A stretch of DNA of 64,000 bases from the NCBI RefSeq assembly GCF_000204055.1, contig NW_006768806.1:314193-378192 (forward strand), given 5' to 3'. The notes under the pieces were generated by a model that searched no databases, was not told the origin of the DNA, and saw only the letters and a program-made list of their open reading frames with translations. This stretch comes from Melampsora larici-populina 98AG31 (Eukaryota; Basidiomycota; Pucciniomycetes; Pucciniales; Melampsoraceae). Position numbers and translations under genes: made by a program. Of the stretch, positions 22,450 to 34,237 are shown one piece after another. The number at the start of each line of letters is the position of its first letter. Positions within the stretch are counted from its first letter, which is position 1.

Positions 22450-25400
22450 TCAATCGGATCCAGTCCTCGTAGTCTTCTGCTTCTCCTCGGTGAAATGGCT
22501 TTGCAATGGATCAGTTGTATTTCTGTAGCCTGTTAAATTGGAGTCAGTCACTGTGCCGGAACATTGCATCCTCACCAAGGGAGTATCTCACTTGTATCTC
22601 CCATGTGTTGTCCATCCCAATTGACACTACATTTCCACGCAGACTGATGAGGTTTCCTGCAGCCAGCGCATTTTCTTTCAGTGATGAGGTGGTGTAGTGA
22701 GGGTCCAGCAAGTAGTTCACATGGAAATCAACACTCTGAGAATGCTGTAACGCATGGCACAGATCAGTATCATATAGGAGCCCTGAGATTAGGTATTTAT
22801 TGCACACCGTAGAATTCCAGCCTTGATGTAGGACCTTAATGGCTTTAATGGGGATTCCAGAGGTGCGCCTGATTGACTGTTCTACTATTTGACCTAGACC
22901 TTGTGCGCATACTTTGTTAATCATGCAATTTGGGCGGACTTTGGCGTGGTCAATCACAATTGTGTTTGAAGTGTCCTCCATGAGTATAGGCCTGTGATCA
23001 CTACCCCAGGTCCCCACTCGTCCATCAATCCGGTAAGCGTGGTAACTTTTGATTTCGCTCTCCTCACGACTGGCAGCAATGTTCAAGCTTATTGCATGGA
23101 GACCATCCTGATTGATAAACACATCAGTATCAAAGTATTGAAATGTATCTGTTTCGGTGGTTGTAATCTAATCAAATGATATCAGTTCTTTGCTCATCTT
23201 TTTGACAACATTTTGGTTGCTTACTTCATGCTTGGTCCAAAATATAGAGCTGAATCTTAAAGGAAGCTTAGGTTGGAATCGAAGTTCCATCGGCATTTTT
23301 GAGCAGTAGTACCGAGTATTCCACCAAGTGATAATCAATGAGTAAGAATAAGCGAGAATGGAGGGAATAGTGCAAAAAGGATTGTGGAAATAAATTTTTA
23401 CTTTGATAAGGAAAGGGGGTTCATTTATTTCCTGGAGCATTTCAGCGTGTCCAGAAAGGAAAGAACCAACCAGTACCAGTTCAGAACTGGACCAGTCTCT
23501 TTTGCCATCCTCATTACGCGCTGAACCAACATAATGTTGTGATGTGTGATACTCTCATGTGTTATGAACCTGCCTGAATTGGTTAGTTTTCCATTAAGGA
23601 AAAATCACTTTGTAAAATGAATTTGATATGAATAGTATACAGTTATAATAATAAAAATTGAAGTGTTTGGTGTCAACGGTTGGGGACTGTTTTTTCTTTT
23701 TGAAAATTTATTACCCAATCAAACACAAGGATTTCAAATTTTTTGGGTTGGTTTACTTGAACCAAAAACAAAAATGAAATGTGTTGAAAGCATGAATGAT
23801 CGATGAAAGAATATATATGATTAGAAAGAATTTTGAACAGTCATAATGAAGTGTGATTCTTACACAATGTGGGTGCTTTGATAAAGAGTCAGCAAGAGAG
23901 AGAACGCCAGGAAAAGTCCTATGGCTTTTCCTTGCGTTCTACAAAAGGATGAAAAAGTAAAAGAGGATTTTTCAAAAGTCAAACACCATTATTCAAAAGT
24001 CAAACACAATTATTCAAAAGTAAAAGACGATTATTCAAAAGGAACTATGAGTTCTGGAATGACAAAGAGGATTTTTCAAAAGTCAAACACGATTATTCAA
24101 AAGTCAAACACGATTATTCAAAAGTAAAAGACGATTATTCAAAAGGAACTATGAGTTCTGGAATGACCAAAGTCTTACTTCAAAAGCACAGTAATTTGGA
24201 ATATAAAACGGTCAAATAAGTCACTGCTTGTAGGAAAATATCTATCCTCCATCGATTTCCCAATATGATTAATCTTACTATATATATTATGAAGGATAAC
24301 TTAGAAAACTCAAAAACGAAAAACGACTTCGACTGCCCATGAATTGGTCACTTTATTTGTTCAAAGGCAACCCACAATAAACCAACGTTCAACAAAGGAA
24401 TAATCACAGTTTTTGTTGGATGGCTGTGAGCCGATAGCAATAAACCTGCAATTTTCAAATCGATAACTTACTTTTAAAATCATCACAGTGTTTGTTGGAT
24501 GGCAGTGAGCCGATGGCAATAAACCTGTGATTTTATAATCTTAAAACTTCCTTTTAAAATCATCGCAGTGTTTGTTGGATGGCAGTGAGCCGATAGCAAT
24601 AAACCTGTGATTTTCTAAACGGTAACCAATGTAACCATTGTTCAACAAAAACAAACAATCAACTCCATAACAGAGTTCAAATCAGGTATGTTTCCCTATA
24701 TATCGCAAACTGACTGAAATACATATTCGTTTCTGCGCCTGGTCAATAACAGCCGTTGAAAGAGAAACAGTTTATCAAGAGGAATAAAACAGACAAAAAA
24801 AGTAAGTCATCAAATTGGGGAATGAGTTTGACACCTCCCAATAATGAGAACAGTTTTTTAAATCACAACCGTATATCTTTTGGAATTAAGGATTTATTTA
24901 GCAAGTGGAATAAAACCTGGCTCAATGTTGTTTTATTGCGTAGCAATAAAACAACATGGGGAAGATGTAAAATAGAGTAAAAACTTGCTCAATGTTATTG
25001 TATTAACATTGAGCAATAAAATAACATGGGGAAGACGTATTGGGAATTGAAAAAATTGTGATTCTTTGAACTTTGTTTGGTTCACAAATCAAAATTACTC
25101 TTCATTACCACTAACATATGAGACTTAAACAAAGACATAAAACACACAAATGGGAACTAAACCAACATATTTCAATAAGTTTGATTCAAGAAGTTTGAGA
25201 GGCCAAGCAAAAAAGTGAAAGTCATTGATCATCTTGAAAGAATTTAAATCATGTCATTTGAAACTGTGTAAAAGTTTGTAGGGACAGACAAGATAAAACA
25301 GACAAATAGCAGATGTTCAACAGTAAATAAGACTATTTGTTCAAGACACCGGTTTCCTTCTTGCCCTTGACAACACATGCCACTTTGTTGAAGATGTCCA

Positions 25401-27560
25401 GGTAGAAGTCACGAGCGTCAGCTACTATGGCATTTGGTTGAGTACGGTACTTATCTAGCATGGTTTCGTGTCCAACCATGCCCACAAATTGGCGATATCT
25501 ATACATGGTTGGGAGAACTAACTCCCATTCTTCGCCAAAGTGTTCCAACCATTTCCTCTTGACATTATGTGGTGTGGTTTCCTGCCACCAGGCAAGCAGG
25601 CTGGAAACAAGAACAGGGGATGGCCAGCCAGTTTTGAGCTTGGGGACTTTGGCGACAGATGCGACAGATGCTGATGTATTAGAGCGACTTGATGCTGTTG
25701 TCAAACCGGCTTTCAAACTTTCAAAAACACACGGGTCAGTTGGGGTTACCCCTTGAATGACTAATAGAACACCAAAAAGTGCACTTACCTGGTATCTTTC
25801 TGCCTTTCCACCTCGCCCACTTTGGCACTGGCTTCCAAAGAACTTGGACCAACACCATTGAGTGAAGTCAAGAAATCCACAATCGAATTTGTTGGAGGAA
25901 GAGATGAGAGACGTCGGCGTTTGGTGATTGGTGTAGGTGATCTTTCGTCGTCATCTTCAACAACAATAACTGAAGAACGCTTGCGAATTCTGTGGCTTGC
26001 TATTTCGATTTCCGGTGTTCTAGAAGACTTACTGGTGGAAGCCACCTGGGACCGGTCGGGGGAAAAGTGCGGTGATGAGGGCATGTTGCATACCGCGGGG
26101 AGCTCCGACTTAGATAGAAAAGCTGAAGGAGGTGGGTTGTTCGGGAAGGACTTTTTGGATTCCTTGTGATTATTCATCACAGTCGCTGGCACGGTCACGG
26201 TCTGCAGACGAGCAATAATGGTACGTTGGCCATGTCGGAATCTTTGAGGGTAACTCACAAGGGTGTCATGCTACCAACGTAAACAGCGCCCTGTTGAGAA
26301 ATTGACACAATAATATGGTATAAATAAACCACTCACCCAAGCACTGATTTTCTTGTCCCAAAAACTCAACGCTTGGTTCCACTGTTGACCAAGTACATCC
26401 AAAACAGCTTGCATCAAGAGTTCACTTTCATCCAGACGTGCTTGTGGCCAATTTGGAAACAACGCAGTGATGACCTTTGGTTCAACATCCTGTGTTGTGA
26501 AAATCATCAATGAGTTGGTTGTGAGTGTGGAAACAAAATAGAAGAAAATACATACATTGAGCCACAATTGCACAGTCACAAGCTTTGTCTCGTCGATGAA
26601 GGAGGAATTCTTCTGTGCAGCAGCAGCTTCTCGTTCAATCCGATTCTTTTGGATCACAGCCAAGAAATCTTTGGGGACACGACGGCCAAGTGAGTTGGCC
26701 GATTGAGCCCACTGATGAGGAGCCGAAGCTGAGGCCTTGGTGCGCGAGCTTCCAACGTCAAGCAAGGCATTGCTTCTATCGATCAACCCCAGATTGTTCG
26801 TGTGCTGAGCCGTGACATTGCCCGAACCAGAAGCACGAGGGTGTTTGCGGCAAATTCCTGACCCATATGCAATGCAGCACTTCAAACAACATAAGTCAGT
26901 ATGTTGTAAACCACAAATACAAAATAATACAGCCGAAATAATATGTACACCACGGCAGTATTGATGTGGGCACTCTTTGTTGGCCGCCATCTTATGGTTT
27001 TGGGATACCTGACCTTCATTGATCCTTTTACATTGGAGGGTTGTTGGGGGCCGGGAGGACTGTGTGCTGTTTGAATCGGTCGTATTGGTAGGTGGCATTC
27101 CAGCTGACTGTTCCAGGCGGCCTAGGAAGGGATGATGATGAATCCCAGGTGTTGGCGTTGGGCGGATCTCGAGGACTTGGCCATCTGGGGAAACTCGTGG
27201 GCCCCAGTCGGATTCAAACGAGATGATTGGCCGAGCAACGCCAAGGTTGATAAGAGCGATCTCATGATTAAGCTGATCGCACCGCCAAGTTCGCCAGTTA
27301 TGATCATTTTTGTAATTTTGACTTGGGCACTAGGGAACACGAAGATATAATGTAAGATTGATGCAAAAGGAGACAGAAAATATTACAGGACTTACCGCAA
27401 TGCGCCAGGAATCTGTAAGTGCTGTCTTGTAAATCATTGGAATAGAACACTCTGGACACAGGAGCCCAACAGGTCCTTTCAGTAAGGGCAAGGGTAGCGG
27501 TGGGATCCTAGTGGGGTTGGCTAACTGATACCGCTCGCCAATAAGAGTGGGAACTACCAT
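22450..27560 (-). CDS. Unrecognised Cys-cluster protein B, copy 2
   Basis: I do not recognise the family. The start at 27560 (MVVPTLIGERYQLANP) was chosen because copy 1 has the same Met. Exon 1 ends at 27396; a 66-bp intron leads to an exon from 27329. Together they give a zinc-finger-like set: CPECSIPMIYK...IACPSQ...WRTWRCDQL. A second cluster follows: KECPHQYCR, an intron, then CCIAYGSGICRKHPR. Next come HQWAQSANSLGRRVP, LVTVQLWLN, LFPNWPQARLDES, a Ser/Pro/acidic linker with basic stretches (RIRKRS, ITKRRR; possible nuclear signals), GWPSPVLVSSLLAWWQ, and C-terminal exons with LRFSSIFWTKHEV, CMINKVCAQGLGQIVEQS and GNLISLRGNVV. It ends GYRNTTDPLQ with the stop at 22450-22452. No kinase, nuclease or transposase motif is evident. 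Its pairing with the KDZ gene suggests a partner or cargo role (inference). Confidence 0.6.
23951..24170. repeat. Nested tandem repeat of ~21-bp units within ~107-bp units
   Basis: TTATTCAAAAGTCAAACAC (or ..GTAAAAGACG) repeats several times, and the block from GAGGATTTTTCAAAAG to ATGAGTTCTGGAATGAC is itself duplicated (about 23963-24062 and 24068-24168). It lies inside a long intron-like stretch of B copy 2. The open frame across it is an artefact of the repeat. Confidence 0.8.
24402..24620. repeat. Three tandem ~80 bp units
   Basis: Units start near 24402, 24478 and 24558. Each carries GTTTGTTGGATGGC(A/T)GTGAG, CCGAT(A/G)GCAATAAACCTG and an A/T-rich end. ATCACAG at one end pairs with CTGTGAT at the other, so each unit can fold. 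They are also within the B copy 2 span. Confidence 0.8.
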
Positions 27561-29453
27561 GGAGGGTAGTAAGTGGTTCAGGTGTGCTGGAGGTGAAATC
27601 TGGTTGTTGCGAGATTTGTTCCTTCGTTTGGGCTCCGATGTGGAAGTAGGCGTGAGGTGGATTCTGTCTTTGCTGAGCCGCTGTCATTATATATATTGTG
27701 ATTGTGGGTGCAAACAAAGAAAAAGAAAAAAGTGCGAGCAAAGAAAATTTTGGATGAAACACGGGGACTTCAGGGTCTTGCTGAGCCTGTGACATCTCTG
27801 ACATCCAGCGTACAGTGGCCAGGTGGTTTTGGTTTCTGACTTGTGTATGAGTTTATTTCATTTTGTTCGACTTAGGTATGGATGTGTGTACAGGACACCT
27901 GTATTGTATCAGAGTATCAGAGTTTTATCAGTATCAGAGTATCAGAAAATTTCCCCCGATTCTCCGATGCTCCCCTTGTAGCGCAGCGAGCATATCTCGC
28001 AAAGAGGGACTTATGGGCTCTTATGGGTACTTATGACAGCCAACCATGTTTTGGCCTGTGAAGGGAATGAAATTGCTGAAATGGGACCGTCAAACTCACT
28101 ACTATAAATAAGAAATATTGCCAAAGGCAATACCCGTGTTTGGTGCGAATCCCAAGGCGTAAGCCCCGGGTATATAAAATTACTTGAACAAATGATGAAA
28201 CACGCCCTACGGGGTGGCTAGGCCCATACATAAAATATAAGAAAAATGACAACTATAACTACTATATATGATAAGGACTCATAACCAACAAGAATGAAAT
28301 AAATGAGTAATAATCATTTTTTTAGAGAAAAAAAAAAAAAAAAAAGAAAGAAAAAAGGAACACATAAAAAATAGACTAAAATATTTAATAAAAAAGAAAC
28401 TGAGATAACTAATACTTGAAAAATAAAAGATATAGAACTAAAGTTAAATATAATTACCTAGGAATAAAACATGACACTTTCCTTTCAACAGCCTTAGATA
28501 GGGAGAAGGAGGGAGGGTTGAAAAAATTTATAACTGGAAAGATAGAGAGAAATTCTTGAGTTTAATGAAATTTGTTGACGATAGTAACTGCTATGGGAAA
28601 GTTGAGGATGATGGTGGTCAACAGCTATGATGTCATAGCTGATGAATCGAGAGATAAGGTCAGGAGAAGTCCGACCCGTCAGTATATGTTTACATGTAAA
28701 ATCATCCAACTTTCCCATTCCACTATGTTAATAACGTGTTACCAACAACGATGAGAAGATTGCTGCCCTTCAAATCTTTGCGCCCTATGCGTGGATTTTT
28801 GTGGACCCAAGAAATGTTCCGTTTGCCTCTTGAAGATGCACAGATCAATCAAAAAAAAATCCCGAGGAACCGAGGAATTCTCTTCTAGGGTGTCACTGAA
28901 GTTCAGGATTTCGGATGTTGTGGAGTGTTTATCCTCATTTCTTTCAATGAGTATTATCGATGCGTCTCATAGAGGCGAAGAAAAAACTTCTTTCCCTCAC
29001 CAAAAATTCACCAATGGAGAAAAAGAGGAAGCCAGATTTCACCTGCAAAAAGTCATTCTCCTCACAGGTCAAGAAGTACACTTCCATTGTCATAGGTCTC
29101 TCGCTGCGCTTGAAGCGTACGAGAAGCAGCGAGGGACTTAGTCGAGTTAATTCGAAACCCCTGAAGGTTGAAATTCGATCAAAACTGGTTCTAAGTTTCA
29201 ACTTGACACAGCCTCATCAGTCTGGTCAAGCTGGTCTGCTTCTGGTGTGTCTTTATGTCGACCTCAATTCTAGGTCAATCATCAAGAATATTAACCCGTT
29301 CCATCCACCTTACTAATACCAACAGTAAGTTCACCATCTCCGCATACATCATCCTATAATCCTTCTGACTCTGACCACCTCAATCGCTCAGTCAACCAAA
29401 CTCGCAGCTTCTTCAACTTTTGGTCGTCTCCCAAAAAGCAGCCACAATCCAAT
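27561..29453. other. Upstream flank of B copy 2 and intergenic stretch
   Basis: 27895-27980 repeats the TATCAG cluster and CCCCCGATTCTCCGATGCTCC element of the divergent B/KDZ spacer, but no KDZ gene follows to the right, so this unit is a half copy. An A-tract of about 20 (28328-28346) could be the tail of a retroposed sequence. Overlapping frames at 28791-29316 show no domain. The promoter of the thiol peroxidase should lie just left of 29454. Confidence 0.35.
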
Positions 29454-30525
29454 ATGACTTCATCACCACTCTATAACCTCTCTGCTCCTATGCCAAACGG
29501 CTCTGAATTCAAGTTTTCGGATACAAAGAATAAAGTTTTGTTGATCGTGAATGTAGCTAGCAAATGTGGTTTTACTCCACAGGTCCGTAAATCAAAGTAC
29601 TGTGATCCTTGAAAACCCCTGACTTACTGTAACCAGTGATCGGACTTCCCAATGACGAATCGTGATCCCGCTATTTGAGAGTCACTGATTTCTGTATTGC
29701 TCTTTTCCGTTTCCGATCACGCAAACGCGATCTCCAAAACACTCGTATCATATCAGTACGAAGGATTAGAAAAGTAAGTCATCCAACCCACATTTTTTGG
29801 TGATCACATATTACCACACTTGACTTACACGTTTAATATTTCAACAGGATTTGGCAAAAATATAAAGAAAAAGATTTCTTAATCATTGCATTTCCTAGTA
29901 ACAACTTTGGTCAACAAGAACCAGGAACCGATGCAGAAGTCGCAAGTTTTTGTAAATTAAAGTGAGTATCTTTTTCATCTTCTTTAACTCTTTCGATTCA
30001 TCTTAGATCACTTCAATCCAACTTTGAACTCTTCTCTGTTAGTTATGGTGTTACTTTCCCTATTATGAAAAAGTGTGATGTTAATGGTGATACGGCAAGT
30101 GAAGTTTATAAGTTCTTGAAGGAAGAAAAGTCTGGTTTGGTAAGTTTTGCGAGAAAATAACCGGTTTTTAATAGATTGATCGGAAAGTGAAAACGAGGTC
30201 CTGATGGCTTATTTGTACTTTTCTGATATCAGCTTGGTCTTACTCGTATCAAATGGAATTTCGAGGTAGCATACCCGCGCTTTATATTCAGTATTCTTGA
30301 TTTTCCTCATGATCTGATTCATTCGTCTTTGTTTATAGAAATTCTTGGTGGATCGTAACGGACACGTTCGATATCGTCATGCTTCGTGAGTGTTTGTTAA
30401 ACTCAGCCCTATTACCATTTTGGCTATATCAAACTCATCTATATGTGTTTGCCTGTAGTACGACCAAACCTGAAGCCTTGGAGAAAGAAATCGAAGAGTT
30501 GTTGAACGAGTCTGCCAAAGCCTAA
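29454..30525 (+). CDS. Glutathione peroxidase-like thiol peroxidase
   Basis: Seven exons (29454-29582, 29757-29773, 29848-29961, 30043-30139, 30233-30265, 30339-30385, 30459-30525) give 167 residues, the usual length. The enzyme reduces hydrogen or lipid peroxides with electrons from thioredoxin or glutathione. The peroxidatic Cys is Cys38 (NVASKCGFTPQ). The catalytic Gln is in FGQQEPG near 71-72 and the catalytic Trp is Trp127 (IKWNFEKF). Cys84 (SFCKLNYGV) sits where the resolving Cys of yeast Gpx3-type sensors lies. The usual FPCNQFG box is FPSNNFG, so that nearby Cys is absent. The start is the first Met before SPLYNLSA, with no targeting peptide evident, so cytosolic is likely. Assignment is firm. 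Confidence 0.92.
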
Positions 30526-30550
30526 GGTTTTATTTACGCATCTCTTCACA

Positions 30551-30731
30551 GGATATCATGAGCATCATAACTTTCTTCATTACCTCGACGTTACTTGTGA
30601 TCGTCGGTATATCTCAATGTAATACCAAAGCATGCGTCTAGGATCAGATGAGTATCACAACTTTCTTCATTACCTCGACGTTACTTGTGATCGTCAGTAT
30701 ATCTAAATGTGATACCGAAGCATGCATCTAG
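30551..30731. repeat. 90-bp tandem duplication 3' of the peroxidase gene
   Basis: Two copies (30551-30640, 30641-30731) share TTCTTCATTACCTCGACG, TTACTTGTGATCGTC and AAGCATGC(G/A)TCTAGGA with a few point changes. They lie just left of the giant element's border and outside it. Confidence 0.85.
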
Positions 30732-30872
30732 GACCAGCCAAGTCATTTTTAGGGAAATGTCAGTCAATTGAAGGTTTTTTAGACCTAGCGGCTACACTTT
30801 GACGGATTGGCCTTCCTAACTTTTTCATGATGAGGTATGAAACATTCAATGGTTCAAAGAAGTGGACACTGT

Positions 30873-30967
30873 CACTACGCCATATGACTAATATACCATG
30901 GAGTTTACTAAAGTCTTTGGATTTAGAAAACCCTGATCATTTTCTGAACTCTTGTGATTAGAAAAAC
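30873..30967 (+). repeat. Left terminal inverted repeat of the CACTA element
   Basis: Begins CACTACGCC and continues through ACCATGGAGTTTACTAAAG and TCATTTTCTGAACTCTTG. It is the inverted partner of 48654-48748. Confidence 0.85.
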
Positions 30968-31588
30968 AAGATGAGATTCCAAAGTTCTATTTTTTCCTGG
31001 AACAAAAGTCACATATGACATAACAGTATGTTGTCTAAATATCTGGGGGTTATAAGACTCACTTGGAACCTATTTATTGAAGTTTGTCCCAATAACTCAT
31101 TAAGGTCATGAAACTTCTGAATCTGAATGAAAATATTCTTCTCTTGGACATCAATATGATTCTATGTTGGATAAATCAGTAGCCACATGAAAGTTCCACT
31201 TGTATCAAACAGCAAAAACCCACAAAAGGTATTCCATTTCATCTCGTATCTGAGCTGCTTCAAGTATTTTCTCACGTACATCACAAACTTAACTCATATA
31301 TACTCCTAAAGAAGCAGTTGTTTTAACTCATCTGAAGTCGCGCTGGTTGGCATATGCGTTTGTCTTTCAATGTCGATCTTCATGACACTTCCAGAATGAT
31401 GGTTTCATGTTGAATATGCAGGCCCGAATAGTGGAAATGACCAGCATTACACATTCAATTCCAAGTACATGTATGAGTGAGTGATGAAGAAAGGATACAA
31501 TGTGTCAAACACGTTGACAGCCAGTGTCATTGAGGCAAGAAAAACAATATTCAAAAGGAAAAATTCTGATATTTTTTTCAAAAAAAAC
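30968..31588. other. Left subterminal region of the CACTA element
   Basis: Non-coding, AT-rich. CACTA elements often carry short subterminal transposase-binding repeats; I did not find a clear repeated motif here. Confidence 0.3.
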
Positions 31589-34237
31589 TTATAGTCCTTC
31601 CAAAACCAGGACAATCTCGTCCAAAACCGGGACTGGATCAATATCTAGCTGACCATAAGATAGCAAGTCTTCAGATTGCACGTGTTGAAGCCACTCGGAG
31701 GAGTAACAGTCGATGGGTAACCCAGATGGTGCTGGTAGTGAGCTGAGAGGTGCATTTGTTTGCCGGATTCTGGGTCGAGAGGGGCGACCAGTCTTCTTTC
31801 CCACTGAATTGGGTATGCTAGCCTTCCTTTGCTCCATGTACCCATCTAGCAGAACACAAACGTGACCTAACTTTTCGCTACGCCATTCAAGCTTTCGTAC
31901 CAAGCAAGGTATACCATGTCGATTTGGCCCTTCGCTGGTTCCTTCAAGGTCGGTCTCATCATCGCTGCAAGCATTTTCCAATATTGCTGAAAGCTTGAAC
32001 AGCTCACTTGGTTTTGAGAAGACCGCTTTGTCTCTCATTGTCTTCAACTGAATTTCAAACCGTAAGCAAAACTCAATCAGTGACTTTGGCAAAGTAATCC
32101 ATGTGATGCCTAGGTAAGAAATAAGCCTGACTTTTTGAAGTCTACCACGTTGTCGGACTCTGCTTTGAGATTTTTCCAGACGTTCTGGTTGCCATGATTG
32201 CAATCGATATCTATGATTGATCAAAGTAAAGCGTTGAGAATAATTGATCAGCTTCTGATTTGCAGTTCAAAGAGGGACGTCGATGAAACATTGATTGTAA
32301 CACTTCACATACCGCTTTGACAGTGATCGAGCATAGGTCTTCAAACATTTTGTTATGTGAGCATCATTTACTCCACCGATAGCCACTCCATTATACTCCC
32401 CACACTCTACCAACTTATAGAATATTTGTAAACCAATATTCCAAATCAACTTATTTTCCTTCGATGCTTCTGACTTCGAGAAATCTGGACGAAAGCTTGA
32501 TAGACCTGAAGCTTCCAGCATGTTCTTCATGATTTGAAGCTGTTGAGGTGTTGCATCCTTATGACCGGGTCCGTTCTCATAAGGGAAGCAAGGATCAGTT
32601 TCGTCGCGAGTTCCTGATGTGGAAGGGTCTTCTGGTACATTCGTTGTATCGTCTGTCGGATCGGGCAGCTTTGAGCCTTCTTTGATGCCTAGCAGTGTGT
32701 CAACATGAAATCTGATGCGATCCTACATAATCAAACATGTGAAAAATTAGACATTGGTCATGTGATTCGACATTTGTGATGTATGAACAAAAAACTTACT
32801 GCAGTACGTCCTCCACGTCTTTTGCTGGGGCTCGGAGTAGAATCACTATTGCCAAGCAATGCACTCAACTTGTGCACAACTTTAGTCAATGCTTTGAATT
32901 CGCTTTCAAGGTGTTTGACCTTTTGGTTAGTTCGTATCAAAAGTAAGTGGAGGTTCTCGATATCTGGTGTTCTGCTCTCGGGCATAGTGGAGCTAATTTG
33001 AATATACGGAATCAAAAGTGATAAAAGTGGGATAGTCAAAAGTAAGCATTGAAGTGTTTCCAACCTTGTTATATGAGCAAGAGACTTACTTTGCTTGTGG
33101 AATATCTGACGCAGGGTTCTTAGTAGGAGAAGGGCCGCTTTTTCGAGCTTTCACACTAGGAGAGGGGCGGCGGGAATGTACATGAGTGTGATCAGCCTCA
33201 GTATCGGATTGGTCTGTGCCGTCATCGTCGGGGTGCCAGTCAGAAATTGAAGGTGTGGGACTTCTTGCTTTAGATTTTCCTTTGTCCTGATTCGATTTTG
33301 GTTCTGGTGAAGTAGAGGAGAGTATGGTAGGGTGTGGTCGAGGGTATAAAAGTCGGTTGTGCTCCCTGCTCGGGATAAATGGAACTGAAGAGCCAGCTTC
33401 AGGGGTGATAGTAGCTGAGATATGCGTAGCCTGTGTATTTGATTGGGCTGAAAATAAGGGGATAGAAGGAGATCAATTTTGGATGACAGAATATGAGACA
33501 AAATTTGGGTTGAAACTTACTCGCTTGGATAGGATGTAAGTTGTGCGTTGCAGGTGTGAAATCGAATGAGTTGTTGAGAGGTTGACCAAACTGTTTTTGT
33601 GACACCAAAGGGGGCGTAACTGGATGAAGGAAAAGGTTTCAGTAACTGGAGCACTTCGAAATTGTATCCAGATGATACTTACTCAAGTCATGATAGCTGT
33701 TACAGTTCTTCAGAAGTTCAATTCTGCTAAATCCGTTCGTGTCTAATCCAACATCTTTCAGCATATCAATCAGCTGGGAGTGTTGAATTGTTCATAGTTG
33801 AGTTGATTGGTTGAAGGGACGATAATGGTTTGCACTGGATCATCGGAAGGTAAGTTGACTGTTGACTTCCTCCTAGATCGAAGCGACTGGCTGGAAAGGC
33901 GTGGTCTCTTTTTGGTGACATGCTTGCCAAGAAGATTGAGAACCCTTTCACGGGTTGTCTTGGGTTCGACTGAAAATCCGAGCCTCTCAAGGGAATCTCT
34001 CTCAGAGACTGGACTTGACAGAAAGATCAGCAAGTCCCAATAAGCCATTGATCAGATACTTTGAAAGATGATATTTCTCTTGAACATACCAGGCTCTGTT
34101 TCTGGATCACTGGTCTTTTTGCGCTTGACCGCTTTGGTGCTGGAATCATTTTCATTTTGATGAGCAACGGTATTCGTGATATTGCGACGTTGACCCCGGA
34201 GGACCCGCCTGCCTGAAGAAGGTCCCTGGGATGACAT
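31589..34237 (-). CDS. Cargo protein with SAP-like motif, function unknown
   Basis: A multi-exon gene read from 34237 (MSSQGPSSGRRVLRGQRR, basic and disordered). After a Ser/Lys/Arg-rich exon, an intron (GTGCAAACC...CTCCCAG) leads to LIDMLKDVGLDTNGF and SRIELLKNCNSYHDL, which fits the helix-loop-helix pattern of SAP DNA-binding motifs. Then come Pro/Ser-rich linkers, a short coiled-coil candidate (LLLIRTNQKVKHLESEFKAL), RIRFHVDTLLGI, and a C-terminal globular exon (31589-32224) with YRLQSWQPERLEKSQSRVRQ, acidic SDDETD and RKLEWRSEKL. It lies near the left end of the giant element, transcribed toward that end. DNA binding is inferred from the SAP-like match only. I know no named family for the C-terminal part. 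Confidence 0.5.

Noticed and set aside
23921..24127. 68-codon Lys/Ser-rich repeat protein, or a CRISPR-like array
   Set aside because: Units are tandem with no unique spacers, and the frame is a by-product of the repeat period; CRISPR is not expected in a fungus.
12494..27560. B proteins as alpha-type kinases or TET/JBP oxygenases, which occur in basidiomycetes near KDZ elements
   Set aside because: I looked for kinase ATP-binding and catalytic motifs and for the HxD...H iron-binding pattern and found neither.
28791..29316. Two overlapping 116-118 codon frames before the peroxidase gene
   Set aside because: Different frames over the same bases with no recognisable domain; neither links by splicing to the peroxidase.
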